Source: Nodosilinea sp. WJT8-NPBG4
GTDB lineage: Bacteria > Cyanobacteriota > Cyanobacteriia > Phormidesmidales > Phormidesmidaceae
DNA length: 64,000 nt
Direction of reading: 5' to 3'
Assembly: GCA_019359285.1 (NCBI GenBank)
Contig: JAHHHQ010000053.1
Location: 45,131-109,130 of the forward strand
Position numbers and translations under genes: made by a program. This document shows positions 16,965 to 25,759 of this stretch, piece after piece (within the stretch, counting starts at the first letter, position 1; each line of letters starts with the position of its first letter). Below the pieces are notes generated by a model, which was not told the DNA's origin, did no database searches, and was given only the letters and a program-made list of their open reading frames with translations.

Positions 16965-19184
16965 ATGGATCTGTTTGACCACAGCCGCCAGGAGCAGATT
17001 GGCCGGGATGCCCCCCTGGCGGCACGGTTGCGGCCTAGAACACTAGACGAATTCATCGGCCAGGATGCTGTGGTGGGGCCGGGGCGACTGCTGCGCCGAG
17101 CAATTCAGGCCGACCAGCTGTCGTCGCTGATTTTTTTTGGGCCGCCGGGCACGGGCAAAACCACCCTGGCCCAGATCATTGCCAACACGACTAGTGCCCA
17201 CTTCATTGCGCTGAATGCGGTGCTGGCGGGGGTGAAGGATATTCGCGAGGCGATCGCATCGGCCCAAGACCTGCGCGGCCAGTACGGCAGGCGCACGATT
17301 CTGTTTATCGATGAAGTGCACCGCTTCAACAAGGCCCAGCAGGATGCGCTGTTGCCCTGGGTGGAAAACGGCACGGTGATTTTGATTGGGGCAACGACAG
17401 AGAACCCATACTTTGAGGTCAACAAGGCGCTGGTCAGCCGATCGCGCATTTTTCAGCTCAAACCGCTGGAGCCGGCAGATCTGTACCGAGTGGTGGAGCA
17501 GGCACTGGCGGACAAAGAACGGGGCTACGGCGATCGCCCCATTCAGCTTGAACCGGCTGCGATCGATCACCTGGTGAATGTGGCCAACGGCGACGCCCGC
17601 GCCCTGCTCAACGCCCTGGAGCTAGCGGTCGAAACCACGCCCCCCGACGAGCAGGGCCAGATCCAAATCACCCTGGATGTGGCGGAAGAATCGATTCAGC
17701 AGCGGGCGGTGCTCTACGACAAAGAAGGTGATGCTCACTTCGACACCATCAGCGCCTTTATCAAGAGCGTGCGCGGCTCCGACCCCGATGCTGCGCTCTA
17801 TTGGCTGGCCCGCATGGTCTACGCCGGCGAAGACCCCCGCTTTATCTTTCGCCGCCTGGTGATTTTGGCCAGCGAAGACATTGGCTTGGGCGACCCCCAC
17901 GCCGTGACGGTGGTGACCAGCTGCGCCGCCGCCTTTGACCGGGTAGGCATGCCCGAGGGCCGCTATCCCCTGGCCCAGGCAACGCTATATTTGGCTACCG
18001 CTCCCAAGTCCAACAGCACCATGGGCTTTTTTGATGCCCTATCCGCCATCGAACAGGAGCGCGAGCGCGAGGTGCCCAATCCCATGCGAGATGGCAATCG
18101 TGACAGCAAAGGCTTTGGCCATGGCAAAGGCTACCTGTACCCCCACGCCTACCGCGACCACTGGGTCGAGCAGCAGTATTTGCCCAGCGGGTTGCAGGGG
18201 CAGGTGTTTTACCAGCCGTCGGCTCAGGGCTACGAGGCTTCGATTCAGACGCAGGTGGCCCAGCGGCGCGAGGCCCAGTTGGCAGCGATGGTTGACGGTG
18301 GTGGTGCGTTGCCCGAAGCGCTCACCTACAGCCCCGACGACCCAGCCCGCGATCGCTGGCTACAGCGCACCCTCAGCCAATCGGGCGAGCAGCTGGGGGC
18401 AGTGCGCGATCGCATCTTTGCCCTAGCCCTACCCCAGCGCCACCACCGCATTCTTGACCTCAACGCCCGCACGGGGCTGCTCACCTGGGAGGCCCTGCGC
18501 CAGGTGACCGAGGGCGGCGTCTACGCCCGTGTACACACCGCCCAAGACCAGGCCGCTTTGGAAGAACAAGCGGCCCAGCTACCCGAGTTGATTCGTCCAG
18601 TGTTTGTGCATGCTGACTACGAAGCTCTGGCCGCTTACCTCGCAGCCCACACGCCAGGCGTTCGCTTTGAGCGCATTGTGGGCCGCAACGCCTTTGGGCA
18701 AGTGGTGAACCGAGACAGATTTATCGAGATTGTGCAGCACCTGCTGGCTCCCGATGGCGTGGTGGTACTGGCCGAAACCATTCCTCGCCACAGCCAACGC
18801 ATTTCGGCCCTAGTGGATGTTACGGGCTTGAGCAAGGCCCTGGTCAAACGCTGGCACCAAGCCGAAGATGCGATCGCCACCTCCACCACCGACCCCCGAT
18901 TCAATTGGCAGGCCGATACCCTACAAACCCTCTTTCTTAAAGCGGGCTTTGCTGTCCAGCTCACGGAGGATGTTTTGCACAGCAGTATCTACGTGTCTTC
19001 TGCACTGTTGCAGCGGTGGTTTGCAGTAGGCGGCACCCCGCCCAGCTATCGCGATCAGCTAGTGGATCACCTGTCCGAAAAAGATGTGGCGACAATTCAG
19101 CAGAGTTGTCAGCGGCAGTTGCAGGGGCAGACGGTGCAGTGGCGATCGCCCCTGGTCTACCTGGTGGCCAAGGTCAGCCTTTGA
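16965..19184 (+). CDS. rarA: RarA (MgsA/WRNIP1) replication-associated AAA ATPase fused to a C-terminal methyltransferase-like domain
   Basis: The first about 430 residues are RarA: Walker A GPPGTGKTT (59-67), Walker B ILFIDEVHRF (112-121), sensor 1 GATTENPYF and the tetramerisation domain with YWLARMVYAGEDPRFI and ASEDIGL. RarA works at stalled replication forks. Residues about 440-739 form an extra domain with a Rossmann-like start (HHRILDLNARTGLLTWEAL), resembling SAM-dependent methyltransferases but without a typical GxGxG loop. The same fusion is known across cyanobacteria, so it is not a sequencing artefact. The extra domain has no known function and may be catalytically dead. ATG at 16965. 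Convergent with the PD-(D/E)XK gene. Confidence 0.9.
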   Translation: MDLFDHSRQEQIGRDAPLAARLRPRTLDEFIGQDAVVGPGRLLRRAIQADQLSSLIFFGPPGTGKTTLAQIIANTTSAHFIALNAVLAGVKDIREAIASAQDLRGQYGRRTILFIDEVHRFNKAQQDALLPWVENGTVILIGATTENPYFEVNKALVSRSRIFQLKPLEPADLYRVVEQALADKERGYGDRPIQLEPAAIDHLVNVANGDARALLNALELAVETTPPDEQGQIQITLDVAEESIQQRAVLYDKEGDAHFDTISAFIKSVRGSDPDAALYWLARMVYAGEDPRFIFRRLVILASEDIGLGDPHAVTVVTSCAAAFDRVGMPEGRYPLAQATLYLATAPKSNSTMGFFDALSAIEQEREREVPNPMRDGNRDSKGFGHGKGYLYPHAYRDHWVEQQYLPSGLQGQVFYQPSAQGYEASIQTQVAQRREAQLAAMVDGGGALPEALTYSPDDPARDRWLQRTLSQSGEQLGAVRDRIFALALPQRHHRILDLNARTGLLTWEALRQVTEGGVYARVHTAQDQAALEEQAAQLPELIRPVFVHADYEALAAYLAAHTPGVRFERIVGRNAFGQVVNRDRFIEIVQHLLAPDGVVVLAETIPRHSQRISALVDVTGLSKALVKRWHQAEDAIATSTTDPRFNWQADTLQTLFLKAGFAVQLTEDVLHSSIYVSSALLQRWFAVGGTPPSYRDQLVDHLSEKDVATIQQSCQRQLQGQTVQWRSPLVYLVAKVSL

Positions 19185-19208
19185 CGAGCGCCCACCGAGA
19201 TAGCCCAG

Positions 19209-19823
19209 TCATGACGCGAGGACGTGAACCAGAATGCGAAGTAGTTCCTCCAGGTCGGCGGGCACTCGGTAAAGATTGAGGTCTTGGGTAACGTGGCGGG
19301 TTTGGCGATCGAACCGCCCAAACTGCCAAATATTACCCGTAGAAATGGCCCCTTGCAGAATGTTTTGATCTGAGTCAATCCACTGGTCGAGGGCAATTAG
19401 CTCGATCGCAAGCTGCACAAAGCCTCGTTCCAAATCTTCGTTTTTAGCCTCAATCACCAAAAACGTATCGCCATTTTGCAGCAGATAGTCAAGTGATCCT
19501 TTAAGTTGATGGCTCACTGCTACGGGGTATTCAACATTAAGGCTAGCCTGTGTGTAGTGCAACACGTCGGTTAGCACCGGGGCAATTAAAAACTCCCGGC
19601 GGGCCATTTCGCTGGTCAGACTTAGGCGGGGCAAGCTTTCTTCGATGCGGGCTTTGAGATCGTTCAAGCGATCGAGGGGGCCAGCATAGCGCGGCAACGT
19701 CAACGACTGCCGCTGAAGCGTGACGCCAAAATACGCCAAAATATCCTGCGGCGCAAAGTTGAGCTTAAAGTAGTCTGCAAAGGTATAAGACTGATCGGCC
19801 TGGATAATGGCGGATCTAGGCAT
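19209..19823 (-). CDS. PD-(D/E)XK nuclease-like protein
   Basis: A 204-residue protein. The central core GSLDYLLQNGDTFLVIEAKNED has the D-xn-ExK spacing of restriction-endonuclease-like folds: Asp in LDY, then VIEAK. It is followed by a helix with GFVQLAIELIALDQW, which resembles the N-terminal part of type I R subunits and related stand-alone cyanobacterial proteins. No methyltransferase or specificity gene is near, so it is unlikely to be part of a restriction system. It starts 12 bp downstream of the ATP-dependent ligase gene on the same strand, which hints at a repair role. Nuclease activity is inferred from the motif only. Confidence 0.6.
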   Translation of the reverse strand: MPRSAIIQADQSYTFADYFKLNFAPQDILAYFGVTLQRQSLTLPRYAGPLDRLNDLKARIEESLPRLSLTSEMARREFLIAPVLTDVLHYTQASLNVEYPVAVSHQLKGSLDYLLQNGDTFLVIEAKNEDLERGFVQLAIELIALDQWIDSDQNILQGAISTGNIWQFGRFDRQTRHVTQDLNLYRVPADLEELLRILVHVLAS

Positions 19824-19835
19824 ATCACAAACCGT

Positions 19836-21551
19836 TTATCGAAAGATTTCCAGCAAGGCTTGGGCTGATTCTAACGTATCGGCTTCGATCGCAGGTTTGT
19901 CCTTCCGCCAGCGCAGAATGCGGGGAAAGCGCACCGAAATACCCGATTTATGGCGGGTCGATGCGGCGATGCCCTCAAAGCCAATCTCGAAGACGTGAAT
20001 CGGCTCGACCGATCGCACCGGTCCAAACCGCTCCGTGGTGTGGCGACGAATCCACCTATCTAGCGCGTCAATCTCCGCATTATCCAGCCCGCTGTAGGCT
20101 TTGGCGAAGGGCACTAAGGTATCGCCTTGCCAGAGGGCAAAAGTGTAGTCGGTGAAGAGGTTGGCCCGCTTGCCGCTGCCCGCCTGGGCATAGATCAGCA
20201 CGGCATCTAGGCTCATCGGGTCAACCTTGTACTTCCACCAGTAGCCGCGCTTGCGACCCACTAGGTAGGGGCTATCGATCGCCTTCACCACCAGCCCTTC
20301 GGCCCCCTGCTGACACGAGTTTTTGCGCAGCTCAGCCAGTTCAGCAAAGGACTGAAACTCAAGGGGAACAGACTGGTGCAGGTTGGGAGCGGTGTGCACA
20401 GCCAGCAGGGTAGAGAGGGATTGGGTGCGATCGCTCCAGCTCTTCTCCCGAATATCGATGCCGCCGTACTCCAGCAGGTCGTAGGCGATGAAGTGGACAG
20501 GGCTATCTTCCATCACCTTTTTGCTGACTTTCTTGCGGCCCAGGCGCTTTTGCAGGTGGTTGAACGACAGCGGCATGCCGTCTTGCCAGCAGAGAATTTC
20601 CCCATCCATCACGATGCCGTTGGGGAAGGTGGCCATCATCGCCTCCACTTCCGGAAACTGGTCTGTGACTAGGTCTTCGCCCCGCGACCAGATAAACACC
20701 TGGTCGGCTCGCTTAATTACCTGAGCGCGAATGCCGTCCCACTTCCACTCCGCCCGCCAGCGGGAGCAGTCTTCGCTCTGAAATTTTTCTTCGTCCAGGG
20801 AGGTGGCTAAAAAGAACGGGTAGGGCTGACTGGGAGCATTCTGCGTAGCCGCTTCACTAGCCAGGCTGGTGTAGAAGTCGACCGTGGGGCTAAAGTCGCC
20901 CATCAGCCGGTGGGCTAGTACGGCTTCGGAAACGCCTGTAGCAGCAGCAAGGCCCTTGATCACCAGCTTCGCCGATGCACCGACCCGAAAGGCTCCGGTG
21001 AGAATCTTGTTGAGTACAAAGATCTCGGTATTGTCTAGCGCTGCCCACCAGGAGACGATCAAATCGCGCCGTTCATCGGCGGTCTCCATGGCTTTATACA
21101 TGGGAATAACGTCCTCCATCCACTGGTGCAGCGAAATAGAGGGGGGGCGACCTGCCTGGGGTTGACGCTCGGCATCAACCTGGAATGGCTGTGCTTCCCT
21201 AGCGGAAACATCGCCGGTTTGGCTGCCCTCTCCTTTAGAAACCCCATCCGCCAAGGACTGGCCGGGCAGCTCCACATCCCACAGCAGCAGCGCAATCACC
21301 TCCGCTGAGTCGCCCACCTGGGCGTAGCAGTCCTTAAACAACCATTCGGGAATGTCGGAAATCTGCAAAAACACATCCCGCAGCGTCCGCGAGGTCACTA
21401 TGCGGCGGCGGGTTTTGCCCAGCAGCAGGTAGAGTGCCCAGACTTTGTCAGCGGGTTCGGCCTCTTGAAAATAGGCTTGCAGCGATCGCACCTTCTCATT
21501 GGTCGAGGTGGTCGCATCTATATCCGAAAAAAGCTGGGTAAATCGCTGCAT
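19836..21551 (-). CDS. ATP-dependent DNA ligase
   Basis: This 571-residue ligase seals nicks using ATP. It has an N-terminal DNA-binding domain (about 1-215), a nucleotidyltransferase domain with the adenylation lysine in EWKWDGIRAQ (Lys270), downstream motifs GEDLVTDQFPE and VMDGEILCW, and an OB-fold domain with DAVLIYAQAGSGKR. The C-terminus has HKSGISVRFPRILRWRKDK, typical of the bacterial LigB/archaeal-type group rather than LigD. Cyanobacteria also carry the essential NAD-dependent LigA, so this enzyme is accessory, probably for repair. The PD-(D/E)XK-like gene follows at once; no ligase-associated Lhr-like helicase or MBL exonuclease is present here. A low-complexity insert (about 100-137) interrupts the N-terminal domain. 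Confidence 0.92.
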   Translation of the reverse strand: MQRFTQLFSDIDATTSTNEKVRSLQAYFQEAEPADKVWALYLLLGKTRRRIVTSRTLRDVFLQISDIPEWLFKDCYAQVGDSAEVIALLLWDVELPGQSLADGVSKGEGSQTGDVSAREAQPFQVDAERQPQAGRPPSISLHQWMEDVIPMYKAMETADERRDLIVSWWAALDNTEIFVLNKILTGAFRVGASAKLVIKGLAAATGVSEAVLAHRLMGDFSPTVDFYTSLASEAATQNAPSQPYPFFLATSLDEEKFQSEDCSRWRAEWKWDGIRAQVIKRADQVFIWSRGEDLVTDQFPEVEAMMATFPNGIVMDGEILCWQDGMPLSFNHLQKRLGRKKVSKKVMEDSPVHFIAYDLLEYGGIDIREKSWSDRTQSLSTLLAVHTAPNLHQSVPLEFQSFAELAELRKNSCQQGAEGLVVKAIDSPYLVGRKRGYWWKYKVDPMSLDAVLIYAQAGSGKRANLFTDYTFALWQGDTLVPFAKAYSGLDNAEIDALDRWIRRHTTERFGPVRSVEPIHVFEIGFEGIAASTRHKSGISVRFPRILRWRKDKPAIEADTLESAQALLEIFR

Positions 21552-21587
21552 GGTCTAGCGGGATGGGCGGGCGTCGCTGTGCTCATC

Positions 21588-22631
21588 CTACTGTTCTTGC
21601 TCGATCGCTGCCTTGACGCTGGCGACGTGAACTAAGGCATCGCCCTGATTGACTAGCGGGTTTTGGCCGTGGCCGATGACGATGCCCGCCATCGGGCTGC
21701 GCACTTGGACGGCTTTATCGCCAAAGGTATCGCAAATAAAGCCCAGGGGCTGGCGCTGCTTGACTTCGTCCCCCAGGGCAACCGATCGGTGCCAGATGCC
21801 GCCGCGCAAGGCACGCACCCAGCGAGTCTCGCGCACTTCTAAAGTCGATGGCTGGTCCATAGCCGGCGGCGTATACATGCCTAGGTAGGCCATCACTCGG
21901 TAGATGCCATCGACCCCGGTTTGAATGGCGGCTTCGTCAAATCGCAGCGCTTCGCCCGCTTCGTAGAGCAGGGTGGGAATGTTGCGCTTTGCCGCCGCCT
22001 GGCGCAGCGAGCCATCGCGGTGGGAAGCGTGGATGATCACCGGTGCCCCAAAGGCTCTGGCGAAGTCGTAGGTAGACGGATTGTTGAGGTCGGCCCGCAC
22101 CTGGGGCAGGTTAACTCGGTGAATAGCCGCTGTGTGCAGATCAATGCCGTGGGTACACTGGCTGACCACTTCTTTCATAAACAAATTCGCCAGGCGACTG
22201 GCCATTGAGCCTCGCGCTGAGCCGGGGAAGGCGCGGTTGAGATCACGGCGATCGGGCAGGTAGCGCGACTGCTCTAGCAGGCCAAAGATATTTACCACCG
22301 GCACCGCAATCACTGATCCAGCCAGGCGGTTGGGCCTGAGCGACTTAGCGATTCGGCGAATGACGTCGACCCCGTTGAGCTCATCACCGTGGATGGCGGC
22401 GCTCAGCCAGAGGCGCGGCCCCGGCTTTTTACCGCTGATCACCGTCACCGGCAGCGACATCATGGTGCCGGTAGTCAGGCGGGCCACTGGCAGGTCGAGC
22501 CGCACCCGCTTACCTAGAGGAATTGTTTCGCCCCCGATGGTCAGCGGGCTCAAGGGAACGGCAGCCGGAGTCGCCAGCGGCGGGCCAACGGCTCGAACGC
22601 ATTCGAGGGAGTTTGGTGAGGGTTTGCCCAA
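21588..22631 (-). CDS. Succinylglutamate desuccinylase/aspartoacylase family protein (M14-like)
   Basis: Zinc-dependent amidohydrolase of the AstE/AspA family. Metal ligands are visible in AAIHGDELNG and GIDLHTA, and the catalytic Glu region in LLYEAGEALRFDE. The C-terminal domain (about 255-347) is a beta domain with GDEVKQRQPLGFI, typical of the cyanobacterial branch often found with RimK-like ligases; none is adjacent here. The frame is open to a TTG at 22631. A second TTG at 22553 (27th codon) would start exactly where family members usually do (LSPLTIGGETI), so the true product may be about 321 residues. The substrate is unknown; an N-acyl amino acid or peptide is likely. Confidence 0.8.
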   Translation of the reverse strand: MGKPSPNSLECVRAVGPPLATPAAVPLSPLTIGGETIPLGKRVRLDLPVARLTTGTMMSLPVTVISGKKPGPRLWLSAAIHGDELNGVDVIRRIAKSLRPNRLAGSVIAVPVVNIFGLLEQSRYLPDRRDLNRAFPGSARGSMASRLANLFMKEVVSQCTHGIDLHTAAIHRVNLPQVRADLNNPSTYDFARAFGAPVIIHASHRDGSLRQAAAKRNIPTLLYEAGEALRFDEAAIQTGVDGIYRVMAYLGMYTPPAMDQPSTLEVRETRWVRALRGGIWHRSVALGDEVKQRQPLGFICDTFGDKAVQVRSPMAGIVIGHGQNPLVNQGDALVHVASVKAAIEQEQ

Positions 22632-22823
22632 GGCAACCGGCGGGGTAATTTGCCGTCACTATAGCCGATTAACCGCGGGGCATGACCGTTTTGTTGAAGG
22701 ACGCTTTATTGAAAAGAGTTTTAGCAAAGCTGATCGAGAGAGCGTGGGCTGGTTGACAAATCGTGACAATCCTTATTAACCTGAAGTCATTACGATTATG
22801 CTTAAGCGAGCAGGAGGTATGCA

Positions 22824-23369
22824 GTGGTGAAGTTTGTCGGTATTGCCGGAAGTTTGCGACCCAATTCCTACAGTCAGCTGGCACTGGGGCTGGTATGCGA
22901 TCGCCTTGGTGCCCTTGGCGCTGAAGTCGAGCAACTCGACCTACGCGAGATGAACCTGCCCCTTTGCCACGGCGGCAAAGATTATCCTGACCATCCTGAC
23001 GTAGAGCGTCTGCGCCAAGCGTTTCTCGAAGCTGACGGCTTTGTGCTGGTTACCCCCGAGTACCACGGCAGCGTCAGCGGCGTGCTCAAGAACGCGTTAG
23101 ACCTGATGAGTTTTGACCAGCTCGACGGCAAAGTAGCTGGGGCCGTCAGCATTCTCGGCGGCCAGTCAAATAACAACGCCCTCAACGATCTGCGCACCAT
23201 TTTGCGCTGGGTGCATGCCTGGGTGGTGCCCGAACAGGTAGCGATCGGCCAGGCTTGGCAAGCCTTTGACGATCAGGGCAAGATTGTTGATGAAAAACTC
23301 TCCCAACGGCTAGATGGTCTCGCCCAGAGTCTCTATGACAACACCCGCAAACTGCGGGGGATAGATTAA
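22824..23369 (+). CDS. NADPH-dependent FMN reductase family protein
   Basis: Flavodoxin-fold oxidoreductase of 181 residues. The FMN phosphate loop is seen in GIAGSLRPNSYSQ, and the family signature VTPEYHGSVSGVLKNALD is intact. Relatives reduce FMN, quinones, azo dyes or chromate with NAD(P)H; the native substrate cannot be told. Start is GTG at 22824 (or the GTG directly after it), 6 bases behind a strong AGGAGG at 22812-22817. An overlapping ATG at 22819 is out of frame and stops at once. A possible promoter, TTGACA (22753-22758) and TATTAA (22774-22779), has a short 15-base spacer. A terminator follows the gene at 23457. Confidence 0.88.
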   Translation: MVKFVGIAGSLRPNSYSQLALGLVCDRLGALGAEVEQLDLREMNLPLCHGGKDYPDHPDVERLRQAFLEADGFVLVTPEYHGSVSGVLKNALDLMSFDQLDGKVAGAVSILGGQSNNNALNDLRTILRWVHAWVVPEQVAIGQAWQAFDDQGKIVDEKLSQRLDGLAQSLYDNTRKLRGID

Positions 23370-23456
23370 GGACAAGCCTTGCCTTTCTCGTTCTTAAAGT
23401 CGCTGCTGACTCAAAAAAGGCAAGAAGCCAGAGATTTTCTAAGACAAAACGAGTCT

Positions 23457-23480
23457 GCCCCCTGCTTAAGGGGGCTTTTT
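23457..23480 (+). terminator. Rho-independent terminator after the FMN reductase gene
   Basis: GCCCCC (23457-23462) pairs with GGGGGC (23470-23475) across a seven-base loop, followed by five T. It lies 87 bases after the stop codon. Confidence 0.75.
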
Positions 23481-23626
23481 GAAGCAATTCTGACAAAGCA
23501 ACTCTGAGGTCTCTCGCACCTGCATCCCCTGTTTATCCCTAGGTGACCATTGCGGGATTTTCGCCTGGCTCCAGGTTAAGCGGCAGCGATCGCGCTAGGC
23601 TGAAAGCAGCCCTTACCCACGTTTCC

Positions 23627-25000
23627 ATGCCGACCTCAGAGTCTTCAGCGCCCGCCGCTTGGCCCACCGCTGCCAGTGTTGCTGACGGGTTTGATGCCCA
23701 ACATCCCCCCGACCCCAAGCTGATCGATGCCTGTGTGCACTGCGGGTTTTGCCTCACCACCTGCCCCAGCTACCGCGTGCTCGGCACCGAAATGGACTCA
23801 CCTCGGGGCCGCATTTATTTAATGGACGCCATCAACACGGGCGAAGCGCCCCTGTCGGCAACCTCGGCAAAGCATTTTGACTCCTGTCTGGGCTGCCTGG
23901 CCTGCACCACCGCTTGCCCTTCTGGGGTGCAGTACGACCAGCTGATTGCAGCAGTGCGACCCCAGGTGGAGCGCAACCATGAGCGACCTTTGGCGGAACG
24001 GTTGGTGCGATCGCTCATCTTTAGCCTGTTCCCCTACCCCACCCGGCTGCGGGCAATGGCTGGCCCCCTATACCTGTACCAAAAACTGGGGATTTCTCAG
24101 CTGGTGCAGAAAACCGGCCTGCTAGCCAAACTATCCCCCAGCCTAGCGGCCATGGAATCGCTGCTGCCCCCAATCACTGCCGAGAGCTTTCAAGATGACC
24201 TGCCTGAACTCATTCCGGCTGTGGGCGAACAGCGCTACCGAGTGGGCATGGTGCTGGGCTGTGTGCAGCGTGTATTTTTCTCGGATGTGAATGCAGCGAC
24301 AGCGCGGGTGCTCAGCGCCAACGGTTGCGAGGTGGTGATTCCCCACGAGCAGGGGTGCTGCGCGGCGCTGCCCGCCCACCAAGGGCAAGAGGCCCAGGCC
24401 CAAACCCTGGCCCGTCGCATGATCGACTGCTTTGAGGCGGCCGAGGTCGATTACGTAGTGATCAACGCAGCGGGCTGCGGCCATACCCTGAAGGAGTACC
24501 ACCATATTTTGCAGGATGACCCGGAGTATCGCGATCGCGCCAAAGCCTTTGTGGCTAAAGTTCGCGACGTGCAGGAATTCCTCGCCCAGGTGGGGCTGAC
24601 AACGCCACTGCATCCCATCACTCCAGGCGCTCTACCCATCGTCTATCAAGACGCCTGCCACCTGCTTCATGGCCAAAAAATCAGCCTTCAGCCCCGCCAA
24701 CTGCTCAAGCAAATTCCCGGTGTCACCCTGCGAGAGCCCATTGATGCTGCCCTCTGCTGTGGCAGTGCTGGAGTCTACAACATGCTGCACCCCGACGTGG
24801 CTGCAGAGCTAGGTCAGATGAAAGTGAAAAATCTGCTGAATACCGGTGCGGCCCTGGTTGCCTCCTCGAACCCCGGCTGCTCACTGCAAATTCAGCAGCA
24901 CATGGCCGGACAAGCGCAAACACTCCCGCTCTTTCACCCCATGGAGCTGCTCGATTTCTCAATTCGCAATCTGCCGCTACCCATAGAGAAGCCTGTCTGA
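23627..25000 (+). CDS. glcF: Glycolate oxidase/dehydrogenase iron-sulfur subunit
   Basis: GlcF is the electron-transferring subunit of glycolate dehydrogenase, which oxidises photorespiratory glycolate to glyoxylate. Two 4Fe-4S motifs (CVHCGFCLTTCP and CLGCLACTTACP) lie near the N-terminus, and two CCG-type domains follow (GCVQRVFF with EQGCCAALPAHQGQ, then YQDACHLLH with ALCCGSAGVYN). The ATG at 23627 (MPTSESSAP) gives about 457 residues; the frame is open upstream to 23543, but that extension does not resemble the family. The partner subunit GlcE is at 61377-62645, in the same orientation but 36 kb away; GlcD is not in the window. The fibrillin gene follows 67 bp downstream. Confidence 0.92.
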   Translation: MPTSESSAPAAWPTAASVADGFDAQHPPDPKLIDACVHCGFCLTTCPSYRVLGTEMDSPRGRIYLMDAINTGEAPLSATSAKHFDSCLGCLACTTACPSGVQYDQLIAAVRPQVERNHERPLAERLVRSLIFSLFPYPTRLRAMAGPLYLYQKLGISQLVQKTGLLAKLSPSLAAMESLLPPITAESFQDDLPELIPAVGEQRYRVGMVLGCVQRVFFSDVNAATARVLSANGCEVVIPHEQGCCAALPAHQGQEAQAQTLARRMIDCFEAAEVDYVVINAAGCGHTLKEYHHILQDDPEYRDRAKAFVAKVRDVQEFLAQVGLTTPLHPITPGALPIVYQDACHLLHGQKISLQPRQLLKQIPGVTLREPIDAALCCGSAGVYNMLHPDVAAELGQMKVKNLLNTGAALVASSNPGCSLQIQQHMAGQAQTLPLFHPMELLDFSIRNLPLPIEKPV

Positions 25001-25067
25001 CTTCGCCGGGTACCCTAAGATTCTCAGCCTACATTGGGCTCCCCATTCCCTTCATTTTCCTGCTGCA

Positions 25068-25679
25068 ATGACTCCTCTTCAGACTCGCCGCCATCAGCTT
25101 AAAACTCAGCTGCTCCAGAGCATTAATGCTTTAGAAATCGAGGATGCTATCTTGCCCGTAGAGCATCCCGCCATCGACCAGATCATCTGCGAACTGGAAG
25201 CCCTAAACCCCATCGACCAGCCCCTACGACAGGAACACTGGCCCATGCTCCTAGGCTCCTGGGCCTTGGTCTATGCCTCTCGGGGCACGGTAGTTACGCG
25301 GCGGATAGGGCGGCAGTTTCCCTTGCCGGTAAGCATTCAGCGTGTGTGGCAGCGGCTGACCGACTCTGAGGGCAACGGAGCTGGCATTGCCACCGAAAAT
25401 GGTGCTGTGCTATCTCTACCCTTCTTTGGCGAATTCACTGCCACGGCCCAGGGCGTTTGGAAGCCCTACGAAGAAGGCGAAAGCGCCCGCGTTAGCTTTG
25501 GGGCCTTTACAGTGCAAGCCACCCGTCTGCTGGGGATTGCTGGACTGCACCTGCCCCAGATCACCGTGCCGGTGCTCGAATTTCTTCGCCAAGAGGCGCT
25601 GTGGATCACGTCCTACCTAGATGAAGACCTGCGGTTTGGGCGCGGTGCCACGGGCAACTTGTTCGTGTTTCGGCGGTAG
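25068..25679 (+). CDS. PAP/fibrillin family lipid-associated protein (second copy)
   Basis: A 203-residue PAP/fibrillin protein. It has an N-terminal helix, the family block LLGSWALVYASRGTVVTRRI, a beta barrel centre, and the closing signature YLDEDLRFGRGATGNLFVF, matching the paralogue at 5281-5874. The N-terminal half is different enough to place the two in separate subgroups. It probably binds hydrophobic isoprenoids at the thylakoid membrane. The ATG at 25068 is the only sensible start. It lies 67 bp behind glcF; a shared transcript with a photorespiratory gene is possible but not shown. Confidence 0.85.
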   Translation: MTPLQTRRHQLKTQLLQSINALEIEDAILPVEHPAIDQIICELEALNPIDQPLRQEHWPMLLGSWALVYASRGTVVTRRIGRQFPLPVSIQRVWQRLTDSEGNGAGIATENGAVLSLPFFGEFTATAQGVWKPYEEGESARVSFGAFTVQATRLLGIAGLHLPQITVPVLEFLRQEALWITSYLDEDLRFGRGATGNLFVFRR

Positions 25680-25759
25680 TTAGCGATCGCACAGGATCAT
25701 TCCCCAGGTTGTGACCGCCCAGCTGCCGTTGCACTGTGAAAGTAGGTAACCCTAGAAAA

